From positions 253,501-317,500 of the forward strand of contig NC_090169.1 of the NCBI RefSeq assembly GCF_017916325.1: a stretch of 64,000 nucleotides of DNA, written 5' to 3'. The notes beneath the pieces were generated by a model. The model made no database searches and was not told the DNA's origin. It saw only the letters and a program-made list of their open reading frames with translations. Source of the DNA: Leishmania martiniquensis (lineage: Eukaryota; Euglenozoa; Kinetoplastea; Trypanosomatida; Trypanosomatidae). Position 1 is the first letter of the stretch. Each line of letters opens with the position of its first letter. A program made the translations under genes and the position numbers. Shown here in pieces: positions 20,168 to 30,309 of the stretch.

Positions 20168-21907
20168 CTGGAGCGCCTTGCTTTGCGCACAGAGGTTGGG
20201 CATGGCTGGCGCTTCTCCCGCGTCGGCTCACGCGTGCGAGTCGTGGAGGAACTGCGTGTATGTATCGAGTAGGTGCGAGCGCCTGCCGTGAGGCAGGCGG
20301 CACTCCTAACGCGGGGCGTCTGTTTCCACTTGGCTCCTGCTACATCAAACAGATGAGCGAAAGGTGCGTCTCGGCTTCGTTGGGTACAAGGCGGTTCTTC
20401 TTTGCCCCATCTGTTGCCCTTGCCTACCTACCCCCCTCCCCCTCCCTCCCTCTCTCTCTAGGTATTGCCTGTCTTTTCTCTTTACCCTCTCGATGCCGCA
20501 CCCTGCGTGCCCCCTTCACTCCCCTCCCCTTCCCTCACGCAGACGCACGCACACCTCTGTGGATGGCAGCAACCACTTAGATGTAACATGTGCCTTCTAT
20601 TGACTTCGAGATCGCCTATAGTGTGTCTTTGCCTTTGCTCGGCCATTCCCTTCTCCCCTCCCCTTTGCAGACACACACACACAATCTCTTCTCTCTTTTC
20701 TTTTTCGCCTCTCACTGATGTACATACACGCGTGATAGGGGAAGGGGAGGCGCGATGAGGGGGGAATGGCCGCGCCTTTGCCGTCCTTTTCAACTCCTGA
20801 CTCCTACACAGAGAGAGAGAGAAAACGGAAGAGAAGTAGGCGCGTACATCAGTCGCTCTTGCTCTTGGCTGCAATGCGTCTTCGCTCGTATCTGTGTATC
20901 GATAAACGTGACGCTGGTGGCACTGGTGTTGTACGAAACGGTCCGTTTAGTTTTTTTTGACCTTTTCCGCTTTCTTTCGCTTCGGATGCCGCAACGGCTT
21001 CCATATGTTGACGTGTGTGTGTGTGTGTGTGTGGAGCTAGATGTACGTACGGTACCTGAGCACGACAAAACGTCGAGCCTCTTGACGCGTGTGTGCTGGG
21101 GGAGGTGGAGAGGCTCCACGCTCGACTGGCGAAGACGATAGTTCAAGACAATACATGCACAGGTGCACACCGAGGAGCAAAGAAAGTAGTCCGCAAGCGA
21201 GCTCGCCAAGTATGCTTGAGTCGCTTATCTGCTGCGCACCTGCTGAATGGCTGCCGAGACGCGAGAAGGTATGTCGAGGGGCTTCTTCCCCCTTCCCCAT
21301 TCCACTAATCTGCCCTCCGGAGCACGCAGAGGCCACGCTGGCGCGAGGCGGCCACCCGTCGATGCACCGGTTCGCCACCGGGGGGAAGGAAGGGGGGAGG
21401 GGATTCCAGGCGGCACATGACGCACTCATCTGAATCTCCCTTTCGAACCCCCTCCACACACACACACACTGCATGTATCTCACCCTTTTGAGTTTCAGTA
21501 CTTATATACCCTCCTCCACGGAGGTTTCACGTGTGCACCTGCATGCACGCGTGCCTGTAGGAAGGTCTCACGGTGTGTATCTTGGAGATATCGTTGAGGA
21601 CACACAACGGACACAAACGCCACAGCAACAAAAAAGCAAAAGAAGGGAACGCGCTCACGTCTCTCCGAAGGGCGTCGTTGCTGCCGTGTGGAAGAAAGCC
21701 CTTGACGGCTCCAGGTTCTGGCACCGAGGGGCGAGGGACAAGTGCGCACAGCAGAGTGTGGAGGACCTTTCGCTCTGTGTGTGTGCGACTGTGTGGCTCA
21801 TCCTCTCTTTTTTTAAGCGGAACGGGAGGAGGGGAGGGAAGAGGAAGAAAGGCGGGGCGCTGATATTTTCGGTGGCTTGTTCTCGTATTCAGCGCCCGCA
21901 GAACGCC
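20168..21907. other. Intergenic region
   Basis: 1.7 kb of pyrimidine-rich spacer with CT blocks (20430-20530), CA repeats (20670-20685) and a TG run (21014-21032). The GUF1 frame is open back to an ATG at 21473, but I place that part in the 5' flank because the likely splice acceptor lies downstream of it. No other gene was seen. Confidence 0.55.
21816..21817 (+). promoter_or_regulatory. Candidate spliced-leader acceptor AG for GUF1
   Basis: TCCTCTCTTTTTTTA runs directly into this AG. The 90-nt leader to 21908 has no other ATG. This supports the 21908 start over the in-frame ATG at 21473. Confidence 0.55.
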
Positions 21908-24427
21908 ATGAAGTGGTGCGGCGCACGGAGCAGCGGCGTCTCCTTTGCACCGTCTTCCAGTTTTCTGCGATGTCGGACTGCCCACCACAGAAGTGCATGC
22001 AGAGCGATGTGGTGTCAGAGTCTCTGTGCACGGCGCCTCATCGTCTGTGCAGGCCCCGGAAAAGGGTGGTGCATTACGCCTCTACTGGCGGAGCCTCGAA
22101 GGTACTGCAGCGTCTCTTCTTCCTCCACCGTTGATGCTGCCACGGCACCGGAGCACGGCGAAGACCTGTATGTGTCTCGCTACGCCATACCGGAGGACGC
22201 GCACCGTCTCGTCGGCACACCGCAGTTGCTGCCGCGTAACCCCGCGGATGAGGTTGCCTTCAAGAAAAACTTGATGAAGCGCTTTCCTCAGGCACGCATC
22301 CGCAACGTGAGTGTGGTGGCGCATGTCGACCACGGCAAGACAACACTTTCTGACGCGATGCTCCGCTTCTCGAATCTGCTGCCACCAGACGGGGCCACCG
22401 GCACCTTTACAGATCGCCTCCAGGTGGAGAAGGAGCGTGGCATCACGATCAAAGCGCAGACCTGCAGTGTACTCCTCACCGTGCGAGAGACGGGCGCGCA
22501 GTATCTGCTGAACCTCATCGACACCCCCGGGCACGTCGACTTTCAGTACGAGGTGTCGCGTAGCCTCTGCGCCACTGAAGGTGCGGCGCTGCTGGTGGAC
22601 GTGCGGCAGGGCGTCGAGGCACAGACCATGGCACAGTTCTATGCGGCACTTGAACAGAATCTCGCGATCATACCGGTGCTGACAAAGATGGACAGCGCCA
22701 TGAGTGACGCGGAGGTGGAAAAGACGCTGCTACAGCTGGAAGACAGCACTGGGCTGCTTAGCCACGAAGTTGTGCTGACGAGTGCGAAGAGCAAGCAGGG
22801 TATCGAACAGCTCTTCCAGCAGATTATTGACAAAGTGCCGCCCCCACGCGGTCGCGAAGGCTTCTCGGACATGACGCAGCTCCCAGCCATGCACCCTACC
22901 AGTGCAGAGAAGAAGCAGGTGGAGAAGGAGCTGGTGCCGCTGCGCGCTTTGCTCTTTGACTCCTGGACCTCTGAGAGCAGTGGCATGACTGACGCAGCTG
23001 CATTGGCGCCCGCGAGCACGCCGATGGCGTCGTCATCGCCCTCCAGACCAGTTGCTGGCGCAGGCGGCCAAAGTGTGACGAAGGACGGCATCTACGGCCT
23101 CATTCGGGTCATGGATGGCACCGTCACCCCAGGCACTGTCGTCACCTTCTTCCATTCCCGGAAGAAGCACGAGGTGCGTGAAGTGGGCATCATCCATCCA
23201 ACGCTGCACCCCACGGCGGCCCTTACCGCGGGTATGGTCGGTTTTGTCTTCTTCCCACGACTAACCAAGAGGGACGTTTGCATCGGCGACACCCTCTATA
23301 CGCTTCCGACGCGCAAGCACACGATGAGCGTGGCGGCGACAAGCTCTGCTGCAGCTGCGCCGAGCGCAGAGCCTACATCGCCGGCAGACCCAGCGAGCGG
23401 TCGCGATGCTAGTGGCGGTCAGTGCGCATTCGTCGTGGAGCCGATCCCCGGCTTCAAGAAGGTGTGCCCCGTCGTGTTCGCCGGCTTCTACCCTGACGAA
23501 GGTGTCTTTATTACGCAGCTGCGCGAGGCAGTCGATCTCCTGTGCGTCAATGACCCCTCCGTCACTGTGGAACAGCTGCAGTGCCCAGCGCTCGGCCCCG
23601 GCCTGCAGCTGGGCTTTCTCGGTCTTCTTCACATGCACGTCTTCAAGGAGCGGCTGCTCATAGAGTTTGGGCAGGCGGTGCTGGTCACACCGCCGCAGGT
23701 GCAGTACATGTACGTGGAGCTGCACTGCAACCCCGACGACCCAGCACAGCGGAAGCCTCTCTCCATCAGCAACTGGCGGTGGCCGCACGAGGGCGTCGGG
23801 GGGTACCTCGAGCCATTTGTTACCGCAACCGTGCTGACGCCAGGCGAGTACTTCAACGACATCAACAGCGCTGCGCTCAGCTCCTTTCGGGGCGAGATGC
23901 TGGATATGCGAGTGATTGACGACGCCCGGACGCTTGTGCGCTACCGTATGCCCTTGGCAGACCTTGCCCGCGGCTTCTTCTCGGCGGTCAAGAGCACCTC
24001 GCACGGGTACGCCACGCTAGAGTACGACAACCTCACCTACATGACTGCCGACTTGGTGAAGCTGGATATTGTCATCAACAAGGCACGCATCTCCGCGCTA
24101 TCGACAATTTGTCTGCGCCATGAAGCCAGCATACACGCCCGACGCATCATCGGCTCCCTCAAGGAGAACCTGCTCCGCTCCTCCGTTGACCTGCCACTGC
24201 AGGCGCTGGTGGGGAGCAAGATCATTGCCCGCGATACCGTCAAGGCGTACCGCAAGGATGTCACGGCAAAGATACACGCTGGCGATATTTCACGGAAGCA
24301 GAAAAAGTGGAACGACCAGAAGAAGGGCAAGGAGCGCATGGCTCGCCGGAGTGTCGGCACCGTGACGCTGGACCAAAGCGTGCTCGCAGCTGCGATAGGA
24401 GGGGAACGATTCAACACGGGGCGTTAA
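21908..24427 (+). CDS. GUF1: Mitochondrial elongation factor 4 (GUF1/LepA) GTPase
   Basis: GUF1/LepA is a ribosome-binding translational GTPase that back-translocates or remodels stalled elongation complexes, and the eukaryotic form acts in mitochondria. From ATG 21908 the protein is 839 aa, with a basic Ser/Arg/Cys-rich N-terminus lacking acidic residues that fits a mitochondrial presequence. GTPase motifs are G1 AHVDHGKT (138-145), the G2 Thr180 in [11 protein letters not shown]3 DTPGH (205-209), G4 TKMD (259-262) and G5 SAK (292-294). Then come domain II ([14 protein letters not shown]), the EF-G-like domains ([26 protein letters not shown]) and the LepA-specific C-terminus ([30 protein letters not shown]). 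It is longer than the usual ~600-670 aa because of Ala/Ser/Pro insertions after the G domain and within domain II. G4 has Thr where LepA proteins usually have Asn. Confidence 0.95.
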   Translation: MKWCGARSSGVSFAPSSSFLRCRTAHHRSACRAMWCQSLCARRLIVCAGPGKGWCITPLLAEPRRYCSVSSSSTVDAATAPEHGEDLYVSRYAIPEDAHRLVGTPQLLPRNPADEVAFKKNLMKRFPQARIRNVSVVAHVDHGKTTLSDAMLRFSNLLPPDGATGTFTDRLQVEKERGITIKAQTCSVLLTVRETGAQYLLNLIDTPGHVDFQYEVSRSLCATEGAALLVDVRQGVEAQTMAQFYAALEQNLAIIPVLTKMDSAMSDAEVEKTLLQLEDSTGLLSHEVVLTSAKSKQGIEQLFQQIIDKVPPPRGREGFSDMTQLPAMHPTSAEKKQVEKELVPLRALLFDSWTSESSGMTDAAALAPASTPMASSSPSRPVAGAGGQSVTKDGIYGLIRVMDGTVTPGTVVTFFHSRKKHEVREVGIIHPTLHPTAALTAGMVGFVFFPRLTKRDVCIGDTLYTLPTRKHTMSVAATSSAAAAPSAEPTSPADPASGRDASGGQCAFVVEPIPGFKKVCPVVFAGFYPDEGVFITQLREAVDLLCVNDPSVTVEQLQCPALGPGLQLGFLGLLHMHVFKERLLIEFGQAVLVTPPQVQYMYVELHCNPDDPAQRKPLSISNWRWPHEGVGGYLEPFVTATVLTPGEYFNDINSAALSSFRGEMLDMRVIDDARTLVRYRMPLADLARGFFSAVKSTSHGYATLEYDNLTYMTADLVKLDIVINKARISALSTICLRHEASIHARRIIGSLKENLLRSSVDLPLQALVGSKIIARDTVKAYRKDVTAKIHAGDISRKQKKWNDQKKGKERMARRSVGTVTLDQSVLAAAIGGERFNTGR

Positions 24428-25083
24428 GTCTAGGCGACTGTGCAGCAAGCGGGCGGGCGGGGGGTGGGTAAAACTGTTTGGCGTCTCTCGGGGGCGGCTC
24501 TGCTTACACCCGTTCCTTTTCGCCTTCATGCTGCTCCACCCTTCATCCTCACGAAACTTCAACCAAAGGGAAACGGCGAAAGCGTCACTGAATGCCGAGC
24601 GGTGTCTCGGTTCCGAAAAAGGGGGGAGGCGACGTGCAAGGCAGGTGCGTCGCGAAGGCGCATCGCCATTTTAGCCCACACAGAAACACACACAACCAAA
24701 CGCATGTTACATGAGTGCGCGTGCATATACATATATGCCTATATATATATATGTGTGTGTGTGCCCCTCTCTGCAGAGATTTCTACCCCTTCCCTCTGCC
24801 GCGACCCTTCGCTTCGCTCCTTTTCCGCTTTTTCTGTTGTGCTTCTTTTCGGTCGGGTGCAGATTGCCAAGCAGCCGTTCGGTATCCGCTTCACACAACC
24901 ACAACTATCACAACAAAAAAAGTGAGTGCCTTTCGTTTGATCCGTTCCCTTTTTTATTTTTTGCCGCCTTCCTTTTTTTTGTCCCTCTCTCTCTTACTCG
25001 TGCATTGTATTCTTCGCTCACCACCAACAACACCCACGCCCACGGCCCCTCCACGCTCACCTCACTTCCGCCCCCTCTCCATA

Positions 25084-25107
25084 CGTATATATATATATAT
25101 ATATACG
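25084..25107. repeat. Perfect 24-bp palindrome CG(TA)10CG
   Basis: A self-complementary TA run lies exactly between the pyrimidine tract (25055-25080) and the first downstream AG (25108-25109) of the IF1-like gene. As RNA it could fold into a hairpin and bring tract and AG together. Confidence 0.9.
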
Positions 25108-25109
25108 AG
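25108..25109 (+). promoter_or_regulatory. Candidate spliced-leader acceptor AG for IF1-like gene
   Basis: This is the only AG between the pyrimidine tract and the start codon, so the choice is nearly forced. It gives a 40-nt 5' UTR without upstream ATG. Confidence 0.6.
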
Positions 25110-25149
25110 CTCTTCGTTGCCTATTCACCTCCCTGTCTTCCCCTCCGCA

Positions 25150-25518
25150 ATGCAGCGGCTTGCTTGTGTCAGTCTTGTACGCCGCATGGCCGTCGCTCCT
25201 CTCGGCTCCGCCGCGGCGTGTCAGATCCCTTCCCGCTTCAGCTCGGACTACGTGAACAAGGCCGCCAAGAAGAAGGTACAGGAAGGTAACGATGAGCGGT
25301 GGCTCGAGGCTGAGATGGATAAGAACATTCTCACCCCAGAAGAACGCTACGCCCACGCTCGCGAGGTCGAGGCACTCAAGCGCATGGTCGCGCAGCTCAA
25401 GGAAGAGCACAAGGACAATCTCGAGGAGGCGGCGCGTGAGCGAAACAAAGAGCTTGAGACACTCAAAAAGGAGATGGGCGAGCTGCAGCAAAAGATCTCA
25501 AGGCTGACGGAGAAGTGA
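25150..25518 (+). CDS. Mitochondrial F1-ATPase inhibitor (IF1)-like protein
   Basis: IF1 blocks ATP hydrolysis by F1-ATPase when the mitochondrial membrane is de-energised. This 122-aa protein has an Arg/Ala/Ser N-terminus (1-30), consistent with a presequence. A short helical segment follows (SSDYVNKAAKKKVQEGNDER, then WLEAEMDKNILTPEERYAHA). From about residue 72 to the end there is a charged coiled coil (LKRMVAQLKEEHKDNLEEAA and on to ISRLTEK). The layout of inhibitory helix plus C-terminal coiled coil, the size, and the LKEEHKDNLEE segment, comparable to LKKHHENEI in animal IF1, point to IF1. The inhibitory segment itself diverges from the animal sequence. The first ATG in the frame is 25150, 41 nt after the only usable acceptor. 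The alternative is another small mitochondrial coiled-coil protein. Confidence 0.75.
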   Translation: MQRLACVSLVRRMAVAPLGSAAACQIPSRFSSDYVNKAAKKKVQEGNDERWLEAEMDKNILTPEERYAHAREVEALKRMVAQLKEEHKDNLEEAARERNKELETLKKEMGELQQKISRLTEK

Positions 25519-26535
25519 GGGGAGGCAGGGAGAAAAAAAAAACAGCAACGCAGCCGCGCAGACCGCTCGTCTTGTGCGGAACCGCACTGCGGTAATGCAA
25601 GCATAGGAGGAAGCTAGCGTCTATGCACGGGTATGTGAGGCACGATGGCATACACCACTCACTCCTTAACTGACCACTGGACACATGCCAACATAAGCAC
25701 ACAGAAGCACTTATATCTATGCAAACCATGCGCCACTGCTCCTCCTCCCCCTCCCTTTACCTCAAGCTGTTTTTTTTTCTCTGTAGCTAGTCGAGGCCCG
25801 AGAGTTTGGAGTGGAAGGGGAGAGAGGGAGGGGTTAGTAGAATGGCTGCAGTGCTTCTCTGTCCCTTCTACTCCCGACTTGGCACGCTTGCTTGGGTAAA
25901 CGTATTTTCTTTTGTGTGTGTTTTTTGCGTTACGAGGACCTCTTTATCACTGCCACATCCCTTCCCTCCTTCTCCTATCCCTCGGCTCGCCTTCAAACTT
26001 TCGTAGGCACGTAGTACGAACAAGCATCAAAAAGGGCAGGGGAAATACACAAGGCTACTTACGTGTGCCTTCCTTAGGGTGTGGCACATGCGAACTGGAG
26101 GCAGAAGAGAGTGGCAGTGGAGACGAAGCACCAGATGAGTGTTGCTAAGCTCCTTGCTCTTCCTGTTGCTGTTTAAGAATCGCCTCGTCCACACAACGCT
26201 CAGTGGGGCGCGGCCCCCATGCATCTTTGCTCTCGCATCCCCCACCCACCCTCTCCCTCTTCATATTTATCCCTCTCTTTCTCCTGGTCTGGTGAATCCG
26301 TAGGGCCTCTCGCTACACTGGCAACCGTCGACAAAGCGCAACGTTCGCTCGTTTGTTTTCTGTTTCCTCTCACACAGCTCATCTCTCACAGAGGCCATTG
26401 CCCACACTGTTGCTTACTGAGGTGCAGATATCGGGCACTCGATTGAACGTCGTAAGCTGCGTGATCGCTGTCACACACACACACATCTCTTTTTCTTCCC
26501 TCAGCCTAAGCGATCGCCTTTGGCGTGGATGGTCG
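25519..26535. other. Intergenic region
   Basis: 1-kb spacer with CT/T-rich blocks (25736-25785, 26230-26290) and a CA run at 26471-26484. No gene was seen. Confidence 0.65.
26503..26504 (+). promoter_or_regulatory. Candidate spliced-leader acceptor AG
   Basis: TCTCTTTTTCTTCCCTC is followed immediately by this AG, 31 nt before ATG 26536. An earlier AG near 26376 is a weaker alternative. Confidence 0.55.
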
Positions 26536-26549
26536 ATGTCGTCGCATAA
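26529..26549 (+). other. Six-codon upstream ORF overlapping the main start
   Basis: The first ATG after the predicted acceptor opens a six-codon frame (MVDVVA) that ends inside the main ORF. It sits 7 nt before the main ATG at 26536. Confidence 0.45.
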
Positions 26550-29500
26550 TGCCTCCATGGACACCGACGGCAGCCATGAGGAATCGCGACTGCTGCTGTG
26601 GCAAGGGGCGGTGCAACGTTCGCTGTGGCACCTTCCCTTCTTCCCCACTCTGTCACCTAGCAAAAAAACTGCTTCAGCGGGCACAGCACATTCCTCAGCG
26701 TCACCGAAAGCGGCGGATGACAACGTGGTTTCGGGCGCCCTACACAGCCTCGCTTTGCTGGAAGCGGTGGGCTACACGGAGGCTGGGCATGCAGCTCGGC
26801 AACTGAGGAGCGCGCACGCTTCTGGCTCAACGTCTTCGCTGTCCGAGCAGCTGATGTCCGCAGAGCAGCAGAGCTGGGTGGACAAGCTGCACGTTGCCGT
26901 CCTTCGTCGAGCAGCGGCTCTCTCTTCCACACGTGGGAGCGGAGGAGGTGCGCTGGCTATTGTGCTGGCAGAGGTGGAGCAGCAGAGGAAGCAGGGTGAA
27001 CAGACATCGCCGTGCGACGCCCTCTTCTCGGAGCTCGCTCAGGACTACCTCGAGCGCATCATAGCCACGGCCTCTGCCGCTAGCAGGGCGCAAACGGCAA
27101 AGTTGGCAGCCTCGACCGAGTCGAACCCCGGAGTTCCGCAGCGCTGCAGAACCTCCATCTTCCAGTACGACGCTCTGCCTCTGCAGGCAGGTGCGGCAGC
27201 GGCATTGGAGCGACCAGCAGCCGCGGCGCGGCAGCAACTGCACTGGTACGAAGCACGTCTGTATGCGGCTCTTGCGTGTAGCGCAAGCGCATCGACTCCT
27301 GGACCGCTAGCGCGCCTCCTCGTTGCCTACGCCCATCAAGGCGATCGCCGGTTACAAGTCGCGACTGCATCGATTCTCGGACGCCATCTCAGCGAAGACC
27401 ATAACGGCGGAGCAGCAAAGGGAAGTGACACGAAAGCGTCTGTCACGAGCGTCGTCACCGACCCTGCGGCTGCAGCCCTTGCTCCAGTGCGTATCAGTGG
27501 CGTGGTGGCAGGTGTCCTGGAGCATGCGCTGTGCGTGGCTCGAGTGCGGACCGCCGTCACGGTGGCTAAGCTTCGTGCCGCCGCCGCTGTGAACGCGCCA
27601 CTGGAGCAGCCTCCGCTGTGCACGGCTACGACGTTGTGTGCCGCCTCCCATGTGCCTCGCAGCGCTGCCCTGCTACTCAGCCTTATAACGGAAGAGTGCG
27701 GCTATTATCGCCAAACATGTCCGGTCGGTACTAGTAACGGCAACGGGCAGGCGGCAGTGACGGCGGCGGTGCTGCATGCTGTGCAAGAGCTGCTCTTCAC
27801 GGTTGCTCTCGGTAGCGGCACGCAGCACATGCACAACAGGCCTGAGCCGCCGGCCGCGCCGAAGAGGCTAGGCGCAGAGGGAAGCGGTGGTGCCAGTACG
27901 ATGCCAGTGCTGATAGTGACAACCACCCGCGGCGCGACATTGCCAGAGGCGGATGCCATCACGCAGGAGTTTTTTCCTGCCCTCGTGCAGCAGCTCGGTA
28001 TCGAGTGGGTGTGGTCTCCACTGCTGCTGCACTTGTCGAGCCTAGACAAAGTCCAAGTGCCGGCAGAGGCAGCCGGCGTGCAAGTAGGCTCGGCACCCGC
28101 CTCATTAATGGGCGTTCGATGGAGCAGCCATGCGCTTATGGACACCATTCTCCTCTCCCTCGCCCCAAGGACGTATCCCCAGCGCCTGCTAAACCTTCTT
28201 CCCGGCAGCTACGAGCGTCTCCTGAGCAACCTGGATCTCTTACCCCCAATGCGTCCGCAGGTGAACGACGGCGGCGATGCGGGCCAAGATAACGCGGCGC
28301 ACCGCGCGGGTGGCCCTTGGTTATTCAGCATGCCCGCCTACTACGCTGAGCCGGCGTCGGCGCTGGTTGCGTACTTTGAGCGCGCCGGCGTGTCTGGACT
28401 GCGAATAGAGGAGGCAGAGCGTATCCTGGCTACGGCCACGAGTGTTCATCCCATGGTCGTTCGGCTGAGAGCGCAGGCACCTCCGAGACGTGATGCGGAC
28501 GGGCGCGAGGACGACGCTGGCCATCAAAGTGGCGGAGAGCTGGACGGAAACGGCTGCAGCGGCGTTGCCTTTCTTCCCCACCATCAGCAGCGCATGAAGG
28601 CCACACCGCGCGCCTACGCGCTGACGCACGAGCGTGTGCAGCATCTCATCTCGCGCTACCAGGGTGAGGTGCTCCTTGCCGCTGTCGTTGTGCACACCCA
28701 GCTGCGCGTGCCGAGCCACGTGCAGCAGCTGATGCGTGTTCTTGCACCGCTGTTCCTGAAGGTACAGCTCGCGTGGCGCGCTCACGACGATGGCAGCAGT
28801 GCCTCCTGGCTCCTCCAGTCTCGCACACGTGCCAGCGTGGCCAGCACAATACCCCCCACCGCGTGTTTTAGCGCGGAGGCCGCGGTACTGCTGGATGACG
28901 TCGGGTATGAGTTTTATCCTCTCGAGTGGCTGCCCGCTGCGTTGGCCGCAAGTGCCGGGACAAAAGACGCGCCTGTTGAGCCTCTCACCTTCCCATACTC
29001 TCTGCTGGCCGCTGTCGGCCACCAGTTCGAACTACGGCTTCGCGGCACCCCACTGGGGAGCAGTGGAGACGTGACCCTTCGCCACCCTGCAGGCCCTCGG
29101 ACGTCAGCCGTGATGCCGTCCGTAGCCGCCGGCGCGGCTCTCCTTTCTAGCGCCAGGGGCGGGGAGGAGGAGACGAAAGTGACTGCCGCGGCGTGGCGCA
29201 GGACCGAGCGCTTTGTAACTGGGCTCATGCAGCTCTGCTACCTCGACTCGAAAACGTCCTCGACAGAGCTGGAGGGGACACTGGCGGTGTCGTCTACGCG
29301 GCGCGTCTTGACGACAAGCGGCGGAAGCGCCACGCTGAGCTCTCGCGGGGGCGGTCATTTGGTCCCCGGCATTCATGGTAGTGAGACGAACATAGTTGCA
29401 GCGGCTGATGTCGCGTCACACCGCCTACGCTCCCTGCTGCAGCAGCCAGCGGTGATGGACGCCATGTGGGGCGCAATGGAGAAAACAGCTACCACAAGGA

Positions 29501-30309
29501 GCAACGGGGCGTCGTTGAGCGGCAGTCAGCGTCGTGAGAAGCGGCCACGCTCGGTGTCCACGTCAGCCGAAGCACAAGAGCACCTTCGGTCGATGCAGCA
29601 GCTGCTGCAGGAGTATGGTGCCGCCTCCTTTGACACGACAGTGGAAGCGGCAGACTTTGCCCTCATGATTGCGCAGGCCTTCCTGCCTCTTTCGACCGGC
29701 ACAAGCGCCTCATTGTCCTCCGTGCCCGGCAAAGCTGGAGCAGCCGCCTCGGCAGGGAAGAAGAGCGATGCGCTTCTGCGTGCTGGACTAGAGTGGGGTG
29801 CTGCGGTCGTGGGGAACACTGCGATCAAGGCAAAGATACACATGCGACTACAGCAGCAGCAGCAGCAAGGGGGCCCCTCGTCGTTTTTGGCGGCGCTGGC
29901 GCAGGCGTACAATAGCGCCACGGTGGACACGGCGTGGCTCGCGCGGAGTGCACTGCGGTACGTTCCTCAGCGCATCTGGGAGAAGTTGTGCACCCACCGA
30001 TCCGAGCTACTCGTCTTGGCTCGCCGACACCACAAGTGGGTCTCACGCCTCCGTGGAAACTCGCCCACCGCTTCAGAGGCACCCCTCTTCGACCTCGGCG
30101 CGGCACACCGTGCCGACCCGCTGCTGATGGAGCAATGGACGCAGTGGGAACGCGTATTGGAGCAGCTGGGGCTCTCTGAGCACCGGGAAGGCGCTGCAGC
30201 GGCGGCGACAGGCTCGATGCCCCATCTATCCCCGGGCTCGGTTGAGGACATCACGTGTGCGCAGTGGCTGTGGTACTCACCGTACTTTGCGTCTGAGATG
30301 ACGCCGTAA
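26536..30309 (+). CDS. Conserved-looking large protein of unknown function
   Basis: 1257 aa from the first in-frame ATG (the open frame back to 26353 has only a TTG). The composition is Ala/Leu/Ser-rich and mostly helical, with disordered Gly/Ser/Ala linkers and a glutamine run near residue 1105. Well-ordered segments include MSSHNASMDTDGSHEESRLL at the N-terminus, LISRYQGEVLLAAVVVHTQL around residues 705-725, PLEWLPAALAA, and a C-terminal stretch with RYVPQRIWEKL. No catalytic motif, signal peptide, membrane helix or known domain is recognised. A helical-repeat scaffold is a guess only. It lies between the IF1-like and OFD1-like genes, and the spacing of about 1 kb on each side is ordinary. 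Confidence 0.85.
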   Translation: MSSHNASMDTDGSHEESRLLLWQGAVQRSLWHLPFFPTLSPSKKTASAGTAHSSASPKAADDNVVSGALHSLALLEAVGYTEAGHAARQLRSAHASGSTSSLSEQLMSAEQQSWVDKLHVAVLRRAAALSSTRGSGGGALAIVLAEVEQQRKQGEQTSPCDALFSELAQDYLERIIATASAASRAQTAKLAASTESNPGVPQRCRTSIFQYDALPLQAGAAAALERPAAAARQQLHWYEARLYAALACSASASTPGPLARLLVAYAHQGDRRLQVATASILGRHLSEDHNGGAAKGSDTKASVTSVVTDPAAAALAPVRISGVVAGVLEHALCVARVRTAVTVAKLRAAAAVNAPLEQPPLCTATTLCAASHVPRSAALLLSLITEECGYYRQTCPVGTSNGNGQAAVTAAVLHAVQELLFTVALGSGTQHMHNRPEPPAAPKRLGAEGSGGASTMPVLIVTTTRGATLPEADAITQEFFPALVQQLGIEWVWSPLLLHLSSLDKVQVPAEAAGVQVGSAPASLMGVRWSSHALMDTILLSLAPRTYPQRLLNLLPGSYERLLSNLDLLPPMRPQVNDGGDAGQDNAAHRAGGPWLFSMPAYYAEPASALVAYFERAGVSGLRIEEAERILATATSVHPMVVRLRAQAPPRRDADGREDDAGHQSGGELDGNGCSGVAFLPHHQQRMKATPRAYALTHERVQHLISRYQGEVLLAAVVVHTQLRVPSHVQQLMRVLAPLFLKVQLAWRAHDDGSSASWLLQSRTRASVASTIPPTACFSAEAAVLLDDVGYEFYPLEWLPAALAASAGTKDAPVEPLTFPYSLLAAVGHQFELRLRGTPLGSSGDVTLRHPAGPRTSAVMPSVAAGAALLSSARGGEEETKVTAAAWRRTERFVTGLMQLCYLDSKTSSTELEGTLAVSSTRRVLTTSGGSATLSSRGGGHLVPGIHGSETNIVAAADVASHRLRSLLQQPAVMDAMWGAMEKTATTRSNGASLSGSQRREKRPRSVSTSAEAQEHLRSMQQLLQEYGAASFDTTVEAADFALMIAQAFLPLSTGTSASLSSVPGKAGAAASAGKKSDALLRAGLEWGAAVVGNTAIKAKIHMRLQQQQQQGGPSSFLAALAQAYNSATVDTAWLARSALRYVPQRIWEKLCTHRSELLVLARRHHKWVSRLRGNSPTASEAPLFDLGAAHRADPLLMEQWTQWERVLEQLGLSEHREGAAAAATGSMPHLSPGSVEDITCAQWLWYSPYFASEMTP

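Larger units (their letters stand above)
24428..25149. other. Intergenic region with TA tracts
   Basis: The 722-bp spacer has two AT-repeat tracts (24721-24754 and 25084-25107), a TG run after the first, and a strong pyrimidine tract at 25055-25080. No gene was seen. Confidence 0.65.

Noticed and set aside
21473..21907. N-terminal extension of GUF1 from ATG 21473
   Set aside because: The likely splice acceptor at 21816-21817 lies downstream, and the extension reads as UTR-like sequence, whereas 21908 starts a plausible mitochondrial presequence.
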